This document shows, piece after piece, positions 45,297-53,152 of a DNA stretch of 64,000 nucleotides. Location of the stretch: assembly GCA_015063335.1 (NCBI GenBank), contig SVUH01000003.1, positions 1 to 64,000 on the forward strand. Reading direction: 5' to 3'. Numbering within the stretch: the stretch's first letter is position 1; each line of letters begins with the position of its first letter. The notes beneath the pieces were generated by a model that saw only the letters and a list, made by a program, of their open reading frames with translations, did no database searches and was not told the DNA's origin. Source of the stretch: Oscillospiraceae bacterium (GTDB taxonomy: Bacteria > Bacillota_A > Clostridia > Oscillospirales > CAG-272). The position numbers and the translations under genes are program-made.

Positions 45297-46466
45297 TCAC
45301 GCTCCGAAAAGCTCGGCAATAGCCGCCTCGTTTATCTTCGATCCGATAACGCATATTTTTCCGATAGTTGACGCGCTTCCATTTCTTACGTCCTTTTCCT
45401 CGGGAACGTAATCAAAATGGATCCACTTGCCGTCCGTACCCTCGACGATACCCTTTGCGCGAAGAATGAAGCCGTACTTTTCGGTGTTTTCAAGCGCGGA
45501 AAGTATATCCTCAATTTGCTCTGCAGAATATTTTACAACCGTTTCCCTCCCCCAGCTTGTGAATACGTCGTCCGCGTGGTGGTGATGGTGGTGATGCTCG
45601 TGATGGTGCTCGTGGCAATCGCAGTGCTCGTCATGCTCGTGGTGGTGATGCTCGTGATGGTGCTCGTGGCAATCGCAGTGCTCGTCATGATCGTGGTGAT
45701 GGTGTTCATGATGGTGGTGCTCATGACAACCACAGTGCTCGTCGTGCTCATGGTGATGATGCTCATGCTCACAATGCTCACCGTGCTCGTGGTGATGCTT
45801 ATGCTCATGGTGATGTCCGCACACGGGGCATTCTTCTTCCTCTATAAGCTCGTTTAACAGATCATTAAGCGTTTTTCTTTTCTCAAAAGCAGTTATTATA
45901 GAATCAATATCGAGCTTATCAATAGGTGTCGTAATGATCTCTGCAGTAGCGTTATGCGCTCTTACAAGCGCGACCGCCTCTGCAATTTTTACGTCAGTCG
46001 CTTTGTCGGTATGACTGAAATAGATACAGCCTGCATGCTCGATCTGATCGTTAAAGAACTCGCCGAAGTTCTTCATATACATCTTGCATTTATTAACGTC
46101 AACGACAACGACTGCGCTGTTTATTACTGCGCCCTCAATATCCGCTTCAAAAACAGCCTTGGTGACGTCGCTGAGCTTTCCGACTCCCGAGGGCTCTATA
46201 AGAATTCTGTCGGGGTTATAGGCTGCTACGACCTCATGGAGCGCCTTACTGAAATCACCAACGAGTGAGCAACAAATGCAGCCCGAATTCATTTCGGTGA
46301 TCTCAACGCCCGCTTCCTGAAGAAAGCCGCTGTCAATTCCGATCTCGCCAAATTCGTTTTCAATGAGAACAAGCTTTTCTCCCTTATACGCGTCGCTTAT
46401 CAAGCGGTTGATAAGGGTGGTTTTTCCCGCTCCCAAAAAGCCCGAAACTATATCTATTTTCGTCAT
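45297..46466 (-). CDS. COG0523 G3E GTPase with long His-rich loop (putative metal chaperone)
   Basis: A 389-residue GTPase. The P-loop is GFLGAGKTT (residues 9-17). The conserved metal motif GCICC has cysteines at 63, 65 and 66. A stretch of about 85 residues (about 215-300) is made of H, E, D and C repeats such as EHDEHCDCHEHHH. The CobW C-terminal domain follows (GIVEGTDGKWIHFDYVPEE). Such proteins deliver zinc, cobalt or nickel; which metal is used is not shown. GAGG precedes the ATG. No Zur- or Nur-type operator was identified upstream. Confidence 0.88.
   Translation of the reverse strand: MTKIDIVSGFLGAGKTTLINRLISDAYKGEKLVLIENEFGEIGIDSGFLQEAGVEITEMNSGCICCSLVGDFSKALHEVVAAYNPDRILIEPSGVGKLSDVTKAVFEADIEGAVINSAVVVVDVNKCKMYMKNFGEFFNDQIEHAGCIYFSHTDKATDVKIAEAVALVRAHNATAEIITTPIDKLDIDSIITAFEKRKTLNDLLNELIEEEECPVCGHHHEHKHHHEHGEHCEHEHHHHEHDEHCGCHEHHHHEHHHHDHDEHCDCHEHHHEHHHHEHDEHCDCHEHHHEHHHHHHHADDVFTSWGRETVVKYSAEQIEDILSALENTEKYGFILRAKGIVEGTDGKWIHFDYVPEEKDVRNGSASTIGKICVIGSKINEAAIAELFGA
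45595..45830 (-). repeat. tandem 54-bp coding repeats for the His-rich loop
   Basis: A unit of 54 bp is nearly identical at about 45611 and 45665, and two to three more diverged copies follow toward 45830. The units encode 18-19 residues (HDEHCDC plus EHHH blocks). The period keeps the frame, so copy number can vary without breaking the gene. Confidence 0.85.
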
Positions 46467-46511
46467 TTCAAGTACCTCTTTTCGGTATTTTTCATATTAT
46501 AAAAGTAAGCA

Positions 46512-46543
46512 ACAAAGGTTGCCGCATTCGCCGCAACCTTTGT
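46512..46543 (-). terminator. terminator of fba
   Basis: An 11-bp stem (46512-46522 with 46533-46543). On the minus strand TGCTTACTTTT follows; the T-run is interrupted. A TATAAT further downstream may be the -10 box for the GTPase operon. Confidence 0.7.
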
Positions 46544-46554
46544 AAAGTTTTTAA

Positions 46555-47418
46555 TTACGCTTTGTTTACAGAGCCGAAGAGCTCCATCTTTTCCTTAACG
46601 GTAGCCTTGATAGCCTCAAAGCCGGGTGCGAGAATCTTTCTGGGGTCAAATCCCTTACCGGAAAGATCTTTGCCTGCCTCGATGTACGCTCTGGTAGCGG
46701 CAGCAAAGGAAAGCTGGCACTCGGTGTTAACGTTGATCTTAGCAACGCCCAAGGAAATTGCTTTCTTAATCATATCCTCGGGAATACCCGTACCGCCGTG
46801 AAGAACGAGGGGCATGTCGCCCGTCTTCTGCTGAACTGCGTCAAGAGTCTCGAAGGAAAGTCCCTGCCAGTTTGCGGGATACTTGCCGTGAATATTTCCA
46901 ATGCCGGCTGCAAGCATGGTAACGCCGAGATCTGCGATCATCTTGCACTCGTCGGGATCTGCGCACTCACCCGTGCCGACAACTCCGTCCTCTTCACCGC
47001 CGATAGCGCCAACCTCTGCTTCAAGTGAAAGTCCCTTTTCGTTACATACCTTTACAAGCTCCGTAGTCTTTGCAACGTTCTCATCGATAGGATAGTGAGA
47101 ACCGTCGAACATTACGGAAGAAAACCCTGCCTCAATGCACTTGTAGCAAGCGTCATAAGAGCCGTGGTCGAGGTGAAGAGCAACGGGAACGGTAATTCCG
47201 AGCTCCTCTATCATTCCGTTGACCATTCCAACGACAGTCTTGTAACCTGCCATGTACTTTCCTGCGCCCTCGGAAACGCCGAGAATTACGGGAGAGTTCA
47301 TTTCCTGCGCGGTAAGAAGGATAGCCTTCGTCCACTCGAGGTTATTGATATTGAACTGTCCTACGGCATATTTGCCTGCCTTTGCCTTTTGAAGCATGTC
47401 TTTTGCTGAAACCAACAT
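46555..47418 (-). CDS. fba: class II fructose-1,6-bisphosphate aldolase
   Basis: A 287-residue zinc enzyme of glycolysis and gluconeogenesis. The zinc ligands lie in HLDHGS, in NIHGKYP and in VLHGGTG. The phosphate-binding segment GVAKINVNTE is near residue 225. AAAGGAG precedes the ATG. It is a single-gene unit with its own promoter and terminator. Confidence 0.96.
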   Translation of the reverse strand: MLVSAKDMLQKAKAGKYAVGQFNINNLEWTKAILLTAQEMNSPVILGVSEGAGKYMAGYKTVVGMVNGMIEELGITVPVALHLDHGSYDACYKCIEAGFSSVMFDGSHYPIDENVAKTTELVKVCNEKGLSLEAEVGAIGGEEDGVVGTGECADPDECKMIADLGVTMLAAGIGNIHGKYPANWQGLSFETLDAVQQKTGDMPLVLHGGTGIPEDMIKKAISLGVAKINVNTECQLSFAAATRAYIEAGKDLSGKGFDPRKILAPGFEAIKATVKEKMELFGSVNKA

Positions 47419-47451
47419 ATTGTGTCTCCTTTAAAATATTATTACTGATTT

Positions 47452-47480
47452 ATTATACACCATAAGACAACAAAAATCAA
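47452..47480 (-). promoter_or_regulatory. sigma-A promoter of fba
   Basis: On the minus strand, TTGATT (47480-47475), a 17-base spacer and TATAAT (47457-47452). Confidence 0.85.
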
Positions 47481-47552
47481 GATATTAAGCAAATTTTTTA
47501 TCTGTAAAATATAAAAATTAACAAATAGTTTGTAGAAAAAACACAGCGCAGA

Positions 47553-47561
47553 TGTTATACT
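47553..47561 (+). promoter_or_regulatory. extended -10 promoter of ireB
   Basis: TG-T-TATACT forms an extended -10 element about 80 bases before ireB; no good -35 is seen at 17 bases. The rest of the 220-base gap between fba and ireB holds the fba promoter and nothing else that I recognise. Confidence 0.5.
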
Positions 47562-47639
47562 ATATCTGGGTTATTATTTCCCAATTTTCGGTCTTATATA
47601 AGTCCGTCAAATTTTTGCTTTTATAGTTTGGAGGTTACC

Positions 47640-47879
47640 GTGGCTGACAACATTCAATATAACGATTCTGGAAAAATGCAAAAGACTCTGCTTGAGATTT
47701 ATGAGGCTCTGTGTGAGCGTGGCTATGATCCCACAAAGCAGATCGCGGGATATATACTTTCAGAGGATCCTGTTTATATAACGGACTGGAAAAATGCTCG
47801 CGGCAAAATATCCCACATTAACAGAGACGACCTGCTGAACGTTCTCATTAACAGCTATTTGGGTATTGAAAGCAAATAA
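47640..47879 (+). CDS. IreB family regulatory phosphoprotein (UPF0297)
   Basis: A 79-residue protein with the family pattern: YDPTKQIAGYILSEDPVYIT, then KNARGKISHINRDDLL, ending in an INSYLG helix. In Enterococcus, IreB is a substrate of the PASTA kinase IreK and affects cephalosporin resistance. The phosphorylated threonines of that protein are not clearly aligned here. The start is GTG 47640 with GGAGG six bases upstream. It precedes a cell-wall gene, which fits an envelope role. Confidence 0.88.
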   Translation: MADNIQYNDSGKMQKTLLEIYEALCERGYDPTKQIAGYILSEDPVYITDWKNARGKISHINRDDLLNVLINSYLGIESK

Positions 47880-47898
47880 AAACGTAAGGAGAGAAAAA

Positions 47899-49239
47899 AT
47901 GAAATTTAACCGAATTAAATTTTTTTCTTTTCTCGTTATCCTTTCGACTCTTTTTTGTGTTTTTTCCGTATTTGCTCTTGCCGAGCCCGCAGATTCATTG
48001 AATATTGATGCAAGTCTCGCAGATGCAGTTTATCTATATAATTTAAATACAAGCAAGGCAGTTTACAGCAAAGAATCAACCAAAAAGATTTTTCCCGGCA
48101 GTACCGTAAAAATGATGATGGGCCTCGTTGCTTGCGAAATGCTTACGAACAGACTTGACGAGGTTATAGTAATACGTGACGAAATGCTTGAGGGTAACAC
48201 CGGCGCTAATGTTAAATTAAAATCGGGAATGTCTGTCACCGTCGAAAACTTGCTGTGCGGAGTTTTGTGCGGTGGAGGCAACGATGCCTCTCTTGTATTG
48301 GCTTACGTGTGTGCAGGAAGCGTAGATGGCTTTGTTGACACTATGAATAAAAAGGCGCAGGCTCTCGGCATGAGAAATACACTTTACACTAACCCGACAG
48401 GGCTTGATGACGAGAATATGTACTCAACTGTTAGCGATACGGTCGTCTTAGCAAGGCATGCTGCTCAAAACAAGCTTTACGTTGACATAAGCTCAAAAGC
48501 GAATTACGAATTTACGCCTCTCGGCGAAAGTGACTCTATCAAAATATACAACAGAAATTCTATGATCAGCAATTTTTACGCGTACGGATATACCAATCCC
48601 AATGCACAAGGCTTAATTGCGGGAAACACGGATCTTGGCGGTTACTGTGTCGTTACCTTGGTTGAAAAGCGCGGAACGCAATATATATGCGCCGTGATGG
48701 GCGCGGAGCGAGACGAGGATACCATTTATGCTTATAAAATTGCAAACGACTTAATTTCTTATGCGCTTAATGACTTGATCTATACTAAGATAGCAGAAGC
48801 AGGAAGCTATGTATGTGATTCCCCCGTGCGTTTCGTTACCCCCGGAACCGACACCGACTTGTCGACCGTTCGCTGTATAATAAAAGACGACGTTTACGCT
48901 CTTACAGATTCAGACTTTTCCGATAACGAAAAGTTGCAATACCGATATTATTTACACAGCGACGCGCTCGATGCCCCCGTAAGTGCAGGCGTAATCGTTG
49001 GCGGCGTCGATATTCTATACGACGGAGAATACGTTGGAAGTGCTATGCTCGTAGCCGAATCCGATGTAGAAGCCAACGGCATGCTTATATTCTTGAAAAG
49101 CATGAAATCTTTATTTACTTCTCTATCATTCTGGTGCTCGGTAATTTCTTTTTCGGCAATGCTTACCGTATATCTATATCTTTCCAACGTGCGAAACCGC
49201 AGAAAAATTGAGAGAAAGCTTTCGCGCCGTCGAAGATGA
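47899..49239 (+). CDS. PBP5-type D-alanyl-D-alanine carboxypeptidase homologue with degraded active site
   Basis: A 446-residue exported protein. A signal peptide (about residues 1-29, ending ALAEP) precedes the peptidase S11 domain. The first motif is intact: S68-T-V-K71 in PGSTVKMMM. The SxN motif has become G126-G-N128, and the KTG motif has become I240-A-G242. A PBP5-like C-terminal domain and a late membrane segment (about 408-430) with a basic tail follow. Loss of the KTG lysine should abolish normal catalysis. AAGGAG precedes ATG 47899, 20 bases after ireB. Confidence 0.82.
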   Translation: MKFNRIKFFSFLVILSTLFCVFSVFALAEPADSLNIDASLADAVYLYNLNTSKAVYSKESTKKIFPGSTVKMMMGLVACEMLTNRLDEVIVIRDEMLEGNTGANVKLKSGMSVTVENLLCGVLCGGGNDASLVLAYVCAGSVDGFVDTMNKKAQALGMRNTLYTNPTGLDDENMYSTVSDTVVLARHAAQNKLYVDISSKANYEFTPLGESDSIKIYNRNSMISNFYAYGYTNPNAQGLIAGNTDLGGYCVVTLVEKRGTQYICAVMGAERDEDTIYAYKIANDLISYALNDLIYTKIAEAGSYVCDSPVRFVTPGTDTDLSTVRCIIKDDVYALTDSDFSDNEKLQYRYYLHSDALDAPVSAGVIVGGVDILYDGEYVGSAMLVAESDVEANGMLIFLKSMKSLFTSLSFWCSVISFSAMLTVYLYLSNVRNRRKIERKLSRRRR

Positions 49240-49250
49240 TCCAAAAAATA

Positions 49251-49280
49251 TCCCCTGCCGTAACAAGTACAAGCAGGGGA
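49251..49280. terminator. bidirectional hairpin after the PBP5-type gene
   Basis: TCCCCTGC (49251-49258) pairs with GCAGGGGA (49273-49280) between two convergent genes, followed by AATGATTTT. Confidence 0.65.
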
Positions 49281-49287
49281 AATGATT

Positions 49288-49878
49288 TTACTTTTCTTCT
49301 GTTTTTTTGAATTTTTTTGATATGAAAGCAAAGAAACGGAAATTTTTATGTCCAAGGAAATATCCAAGCCAAGAGGCTACAAGTGAGGGAATTATAATTA
49401 TAAAATATATCCACCAAAAGCGAGAAAGCTGAGTGCTTCCTATTGAGATGCTGGATATGACTCCACGGTACATTCCCTGAATAAAGAGAGACGCCGTTTG
49501 TGCAATTCCCGCGGTGTTCCCCGCCCATGCATGAGCCGACATAAACGGATATGCGATCGTGTATGCTATTGCTATGATGTAGTTAGGTATATTAGCTACC
49601 AAAGCAAGAATGAGTCCTGTATGAGGCTTGTACGGCTTCTTTCCTACATCAACCGCAATCTTATCCTTTGCGCCAAGATCCCATGTCATAGTGTATATGA
49701 GGAACAGGTAAAACAGAATAGATGCACAGCTTACCACTATGGTCAACACACTGCTCGAGCCGTTGATCTCCGCCGCCGACGTCGCGGCAAAAAGCACAAA
49801 TCCAAAGATCGATATGGCTATCTGATTCACAAACATTTTGACTATGTTATAGGAGTGCTTGCTAAAGAAATCTTTCAC
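49288..49878 (-). CDS. membrane protein, unknown function
   Basis: A 196-residue protein with about five membrane segments and a basic C-terminus (ISKKFKKTEEK). A WWIYFIIIIPSLVASWLGY segment lies near residue 165. The start is GTG 49878 with CGGAGG six bases upstream; the ATG at 49908 overlaps that site's leader. It stands alone and is divergent from the Xer-type gene. I recognise no family. Confidence 0.65.
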   Translation of the reverse strand: MKDFFSKHSYNIVKMFVNQIAISIFGFVLFAATSAAEINGSSSVLTIVVSCASILFYLFLIYTMTWDLGAKDKIAVDVGKKPYKPHTGLILALVANIPNYIIAIAYTIAYPFMSAHAWAGNTAGIAQTASLFIQGMYRGVISSISIGSTQLSRFWWIYFIIIIPSLVASWLGYFLGHKNFRFFAFISKKFKKTEEK

Positions 49879-50018
49879 TGTATACCTCCGAAAATTGTGA
49901 TAAAACATTATCGCTTACAAGTAATTATATACAATTTCCGTTCTTTTTTCAAGGACGTATTTCAAAAATTTACACTTTATCAATTAAATTCTCACTTATA
50001 CAACACAAAGGAGAAAAA

Positions 50019-51029
50019 ATGGCATATAACGTTTCGCTTGATACTCTTCCCTCGCTCGTGCGAGAGTTTGCCTCATACAAATCGGTAATTCAAAACGCAT
50101 CCGAAAAAACCATTTCGGAATATCTTTTAGATCTACGTACATTTTTCAGATTTTTAGTGGCGAGAGATAAAAAGATTTCTCCAAACTCCGATGAATTTGA
50201 AAAAATAGACATTCGACATATTGATCTTAATTACATAAAAAACATTACAACGGAAGATATATACGAATTTCTTATGTACGCCGACAATGTGCGAGGAAAC
50301 ATGGCGGCGGCAAAATCACGCAAGCTTTCTTCAATAAAGGGATTTTTCAAATATCTTACCACAAAGAGAATGATGCTTGAGGACAACCCCGCAATAAATA
50401 TCGAGGCGCCGAAGAAAAAGCAAGCACTCCCTAAATTTCTTTCTCTTGAAGAAAGCCTTGAGCTTTTGAATGCGGTAAAGAACGACAAGGAGTCAAAGAG
50501 CACCGTCAGAGATTACGCAATAATCACGCTGTTTTTAAACTGCGGCATGCGTGTATCGGAATTAGTTGGTATAAACATTGAGGATGTAGATGCCAAATTT
50601 CGCTCACTGACCGTAACGGGAAAAGGAAACAAACAGCGTATTGTTTACCTCAACGAGGCTTGCAGAATAGCGCTTGCAGAATACGTCGAGGAGCGATTGA
50701 GCGAGAGCCACAAGTCGTGCATGAGCAACGCGCTCTTTCTTAGCAGCCGTGAGCAACGCATAAGTGTAAAAACCGTTCAATGGATGGTTTATAAATATCT
50801 TGATATGGCAGGACTTGAATCAAAGCACTACTCCGTTCACAAGCTTCGCCACACTGCGGCAACGCTTATGTATCAAACGGGTAACGTTGACGTTCGCGTC
50901 CTTAAAGACATACTCGGTCACGAGCAGTTGAACACAACGCAAATTTATACTCACGTAAGTAACCGAAGTATGGAGGAAGCGATGGCTAATAATCCGCTGT
51001 CATCTCAAGGAGGAGTTGACGATAAATAA
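50019..51029 (+). CDS. XerC/XerD-type tyrosine recombinase
   Basis: A 336-residue recombinase. An N-terminal SAM-like core-binding domain covers about residues 8-125. The catalytic set is complete: R178 (GMRVSEL), K202 or K205 (GKGNKQR), H274 and R277 (HKLRHTAAT), H301 (LGHEQL) and Y310 (TQIYTH). The size and motifs fit chromosomal Xer proteins that resolve dimers. No phage gene or attachment repeat is nearby. AAAGGAG precedes the ATG. Confidence 0.9.
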   Translation: MAYNVSLDTLPSLVREFASYKSVIQNASEKTISEYLLDLRTFFRFLVARDKKISPNSDEFEKIDIRHIDLNYIKNITTEDIYEFLMYADNVRGNMAAAKSRKLSSIKGFFKYLTTKRMMLEDNPAINIEAPKKKQALPKFLSLEESLELLNAVKNDKESKSTVRDYAIITLFLNCGMRVSELVGINIEDVDAKFRSLTVTGKGNKQRIVYLNEACRIALAEYVEERLSESHKSCMSNALFLSSREQRISVKTVQWMVYKYLDMAGLESKHYSVHKLRHTAATLMYQTGNVDVRVLKDILGHEQLNTTQIYTHVSNRSMEEAMANNPLSSQGGVDDK

Positions 51030-51036
51030 TTTTTCA

Positions 51037-51077
51037 AAAAAAGCAAAAGCCACCGAAAATGTGGCTTTTGCTTTTTT
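51037..51077. terminator. bidirectional terminator between the Xer-type gene and spoIVA
   Basis: A perfect 17-bp stem (51037-51053 with 51061-51077) with A- and T-runs in its arms. Confidence 0.92.
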
Positions 51078-51082
51078 CTGCT

Positions 51083-52561
51083 TTAAAGTATTATACAAAT
51101 AAGTCCATTGCTTCCCTCGTTTATAATACGTTCAAGCGTTTCGGAAAGCTTGGTTCTGGACTCCTCGGACATATGCTCAAGCTTGGTATGTAAGCCATCG
51201 TTTACAAGCTCGTAAAGGCTCTTTCCAAACATATTGGATTCCCAGATCTTGGCGGGATCTGCTTCTAATTCTCTTTGCAAGTGCTTGACAAGCTCCTCGG
51301 ACTGCTGTTCAGTACCTACTATCGGATTGATCTCAGTTTCGATATTTGCCCTTATCATGTGAATGGATTGAGCTGAGGCGCAAAGCTTAACTCCGTATCC
51401 ACCCGATTGCTTGACGATTTTAGGATCTTCAAGGCGGAGATCATCAATAGAAGGCATTACTATACCGTAGCCCTTTTCTTCCGCCAATTCCAATGCCTCG
51501 GCAACACGCTCATACTGCTTCTTTGCAGCAGCAAGGTCTTTAAGCAGCGCGATTAACGTCTCCTCGCTATCTATTTCAAACCCTGTCAGTTCGCTGATAA
51601 CGTCATAATACAAGGATTGGTCAAGCTCTACGCGGATTGATGCCTTGCCGTTTCCGAGATTTATTTCGTCAAGTGAATACGATTTAATATATTCATTTTC
51701 GCTAAGCATGCTCACAGCGGCCTTTATATCTCCTGCCTTGTGGATCTTCTCGGCGCATGCACGTGCGCTTGAATATATTGAGGATTTAATTTCATGCGTT
51801 GAGTCAATTGCGCTCATCCAGCTCGGCAGCTTTATTTTAATCTCCGACACAGGAAACTCATGCAGCACAAGATCCAAAATATTCTTTATATCTTCAAAGT
51901 CAAGATCAATACAGCTCACAAGCGCTACGGGAACCTTGTATTTTGCTTCTAATTCATACGCAAGCGCAATTGCCTTTTCAGAGGTTGGCTGCGCTGAGTT
52001 CAATATCATTGCAAACGGCTTTCCTATAGCCTTAAGCTCATTAACAACACGCTCCTCTGCGTCGACGTAGCTTTCTCTTGAGATCTCTCCTATCGTTCCG
52101 TCCGAGGTAATAAGCATACCAATGGTCGAATGCTCCTTTATTACCTTCTCCGTTCCCATCTCTGCCGCCTCGACAAATGGCATAGGTGCCTCCTGCCATG
52201 GAGTATGTACCATTCTTGGCTGACCGTTTTCGATAGTTCCAAGTGCCTCGTTTACGATATAACCAACGCAATCTATCATCTTAACGCGCAAAGATGCACA
52301 ATCATCAAGCTTGATAGTAACCGCCTCGTCAGGCACAAACTTCGGTTCGGTCGTCATAACCGTTTTACCTGCCGCAGACTGCGGCATTTCGTCTCTCGCT
52401 CGGTCGCGGGAATATCCGTCATCGATATTCGGAAGGACAAGCGCCTCCATAAATCTTTTGATAAAGGTGGATTTACCCGTGCGCACGGGGCCTACGACTC
52501 CGATATAAATATCACCGCCCGTCCTTTCGGCAATATCCCGATAAATTGAGTGTTCACCCAT
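51083..52561 (-). CDS. spoIVA: stage IV sporulation protein A (spore coat ATPase)
   Basis: A 492-residue ATPase that polymerises on the forespore surface and forms the coat base. Walker A is GPVRTGKST (24-32). The segments YIVNEALG and MLITSDGTIGEISRE are family hallmarks. The C-terminus is highly conserved and ends GSNGLICIIL. ATG 52561 has GGGAGGAT seven bases upstream, and this site is buried in a long hairpin (52566-52624). It lies downstream of coaD on the same strand but probably has its own mother-cell promoter. Confidence 0.97.
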   Translation of the reverse strand: MGEHSIYRDIAERTGGDIYIGVVGPVRTGKSTFIKRFMEALVLPNIDDGYSRDRARDEMPQSAAGKTVMTTEPKFVPDEAVTIKLDDCASLRVKMIDCVGYIVNEALGTIENGQPRMVHTPWQEAPMPFVEAAEMGTEKVIKEHSTIGMLITSDGTIGEISRESYVDAEERVVNELKAIGKPFAMILNSAQPTSEKAIALAYELEAKYKVPVALVSCIDLDFEDIKNILDLVLHEFPVSEIKIKLPSWMSAIDSTHEIKSSIYSSARACAEKIHKAGDIKAAVSMLSENEYIKSYSLDEINLGNGKASIRVELDQSLYYDVISELTGFEIDSEETLIALLKDLAAAKKQYERVAEALELAEEKGYGIVMPSIDDLRLEDPKIVKQSGGYGVKLCASAQSIHMIRANIETEINPIVGTEQQSEELVKHLQRELEADPAKIWESNMFGKSLYELVNDGLHTKLEHMSEESRTKLSETLERIINEGSNGLICIIL

Positions 52562-52565
52562 AAAC

Positions 52566-52624
52566 AATATCCTCCCAATTGATTTAGCAATTTATTTTTC
52601 TGCTAAATTATATGGGAGGATATT
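52566..52624 (-). promoter_or_regulatory. long hairpin in the spoIVA leader that covers the ribosome-binding site
   Basis: A 12-bp perfect outer stem (52566-52577 with 52613-52624) and an 8-bp perfect inner stem (52582-52589 with 52601-52608) are separated by four unpaired bases on each side; the loop has 11 bases. In the mRNA the outer stem includes the GGGAGGAT site of spoIVA. No T-run follows, so it is not an ordinary terminator. Confidence 0.8.
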
Positions 52625-52626
52625 TC

Positions 52627-52634
52627 ACATTATG
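52627..52634 (-). promoter_or_regulatory. possible sigma-E type -10 element of spoIVA
   Basis: CATAATGT on the minus strand resembles the sigma-E -10 consensus. A start 6-7 bases further would put the hairpin at the very 5' end of the mRNA. The -35 side is unclear. Confidence 0.35.
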
Positions 52635-52646
52635 AAAGCTTTTTAT

Positions 52647-53150
52647 TTAATTGTTTTTCCTTTGAGATAGGATCGCGCATATCTCATCTATTGCCGTTTT
52701 TGGAAGCATACCGTCAAGTGAGTCGTTGTTCTTCATTTTTTCTCTTACGGCAGTAGAGCTCAGATCAGAATATCGGCTATCAGCCTTGAGCAGAACGGTT
52801 TTAGCTAAGGGGTTCTTCTCGGCGTTAAATTCTGCCATTTTTTGCTCGTACTCGTAGTCAGCCTGATTTCTGTACCCCTTAACGATCGCATCTGCAGAAA
52901 GCTCCTCTGCAAGCTTCCAGAGCATTCCACGCGAGGATATAACTCTTACGTTGCAGGCGTCGCAAAGCGCCGCTCTTGCGATTCTTTCTCTCTGCTCAAT
53001 GGTAAAGATATACTTTTTTTGATCGTTTATCATAACCGCAAGATAAACCGTATCGTAAAGCTGTGCGGCGCGTTTGGCAATATCAATATGTCCGTAAGTT
53101 ATCGGGTCAAAGCTGCCCGGTACTATTGCAACGGTTTTTCCGTCCTTCAT
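52647..53150 (-). CDS. coaD: phosphopantetheine adenylyltransferase
   Basis: A 167-residue enzyme of coenzyme A synthesis that joins phosphopantetheine and AMP. The nucleotidyltransferase motif is GSFDPITYGH near the N-terminus; the second motif SSTAVRE is near residue 142. GGGGGAG lies five bases before the ATG. It starts two bases after rsmD, the usual neighbour. Confidence 0.96.
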   Translation of the reverse strand: MKDGKTVAIVPGSFDPITYGHIDIAKRAAQLYDTVYLAVMINDQKKYIFTIEQRERIARAALCDACNVRVISSRGMLWKLAEELSADAIVKGYRNQADYEYEQKMAEFNAEKNPLAKTVLLKADSRYSDLSSTAVREKMKNNDSLDGMLPKTAIDEICAILSQRKNN

Positions 53151-53152
53151 GC

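Noticed and set aside
45595..45830. Regular repeats that could suggest a CRISPR array
   Set aside because: The units are directly adjacent 54-bp coding repeats with no variable spacers, in frame with the GTPase gene.
45417..45857. A long plus-strand reading frame opposite the His-rich GTPase
   Set aside because: It is the mirror of the CAC/CAT/GAG repeats of the real gene, gives a low-complexity V/M/L protein, and has no ribosome-binding site.
50019..51029. Tyrosine recombinase as the integrase of a mobile element
   Set aside because: No phage or conjugation genes, no direct repeats and no composition change surround it. Size and motifs fit a chromosomal Xer protein.
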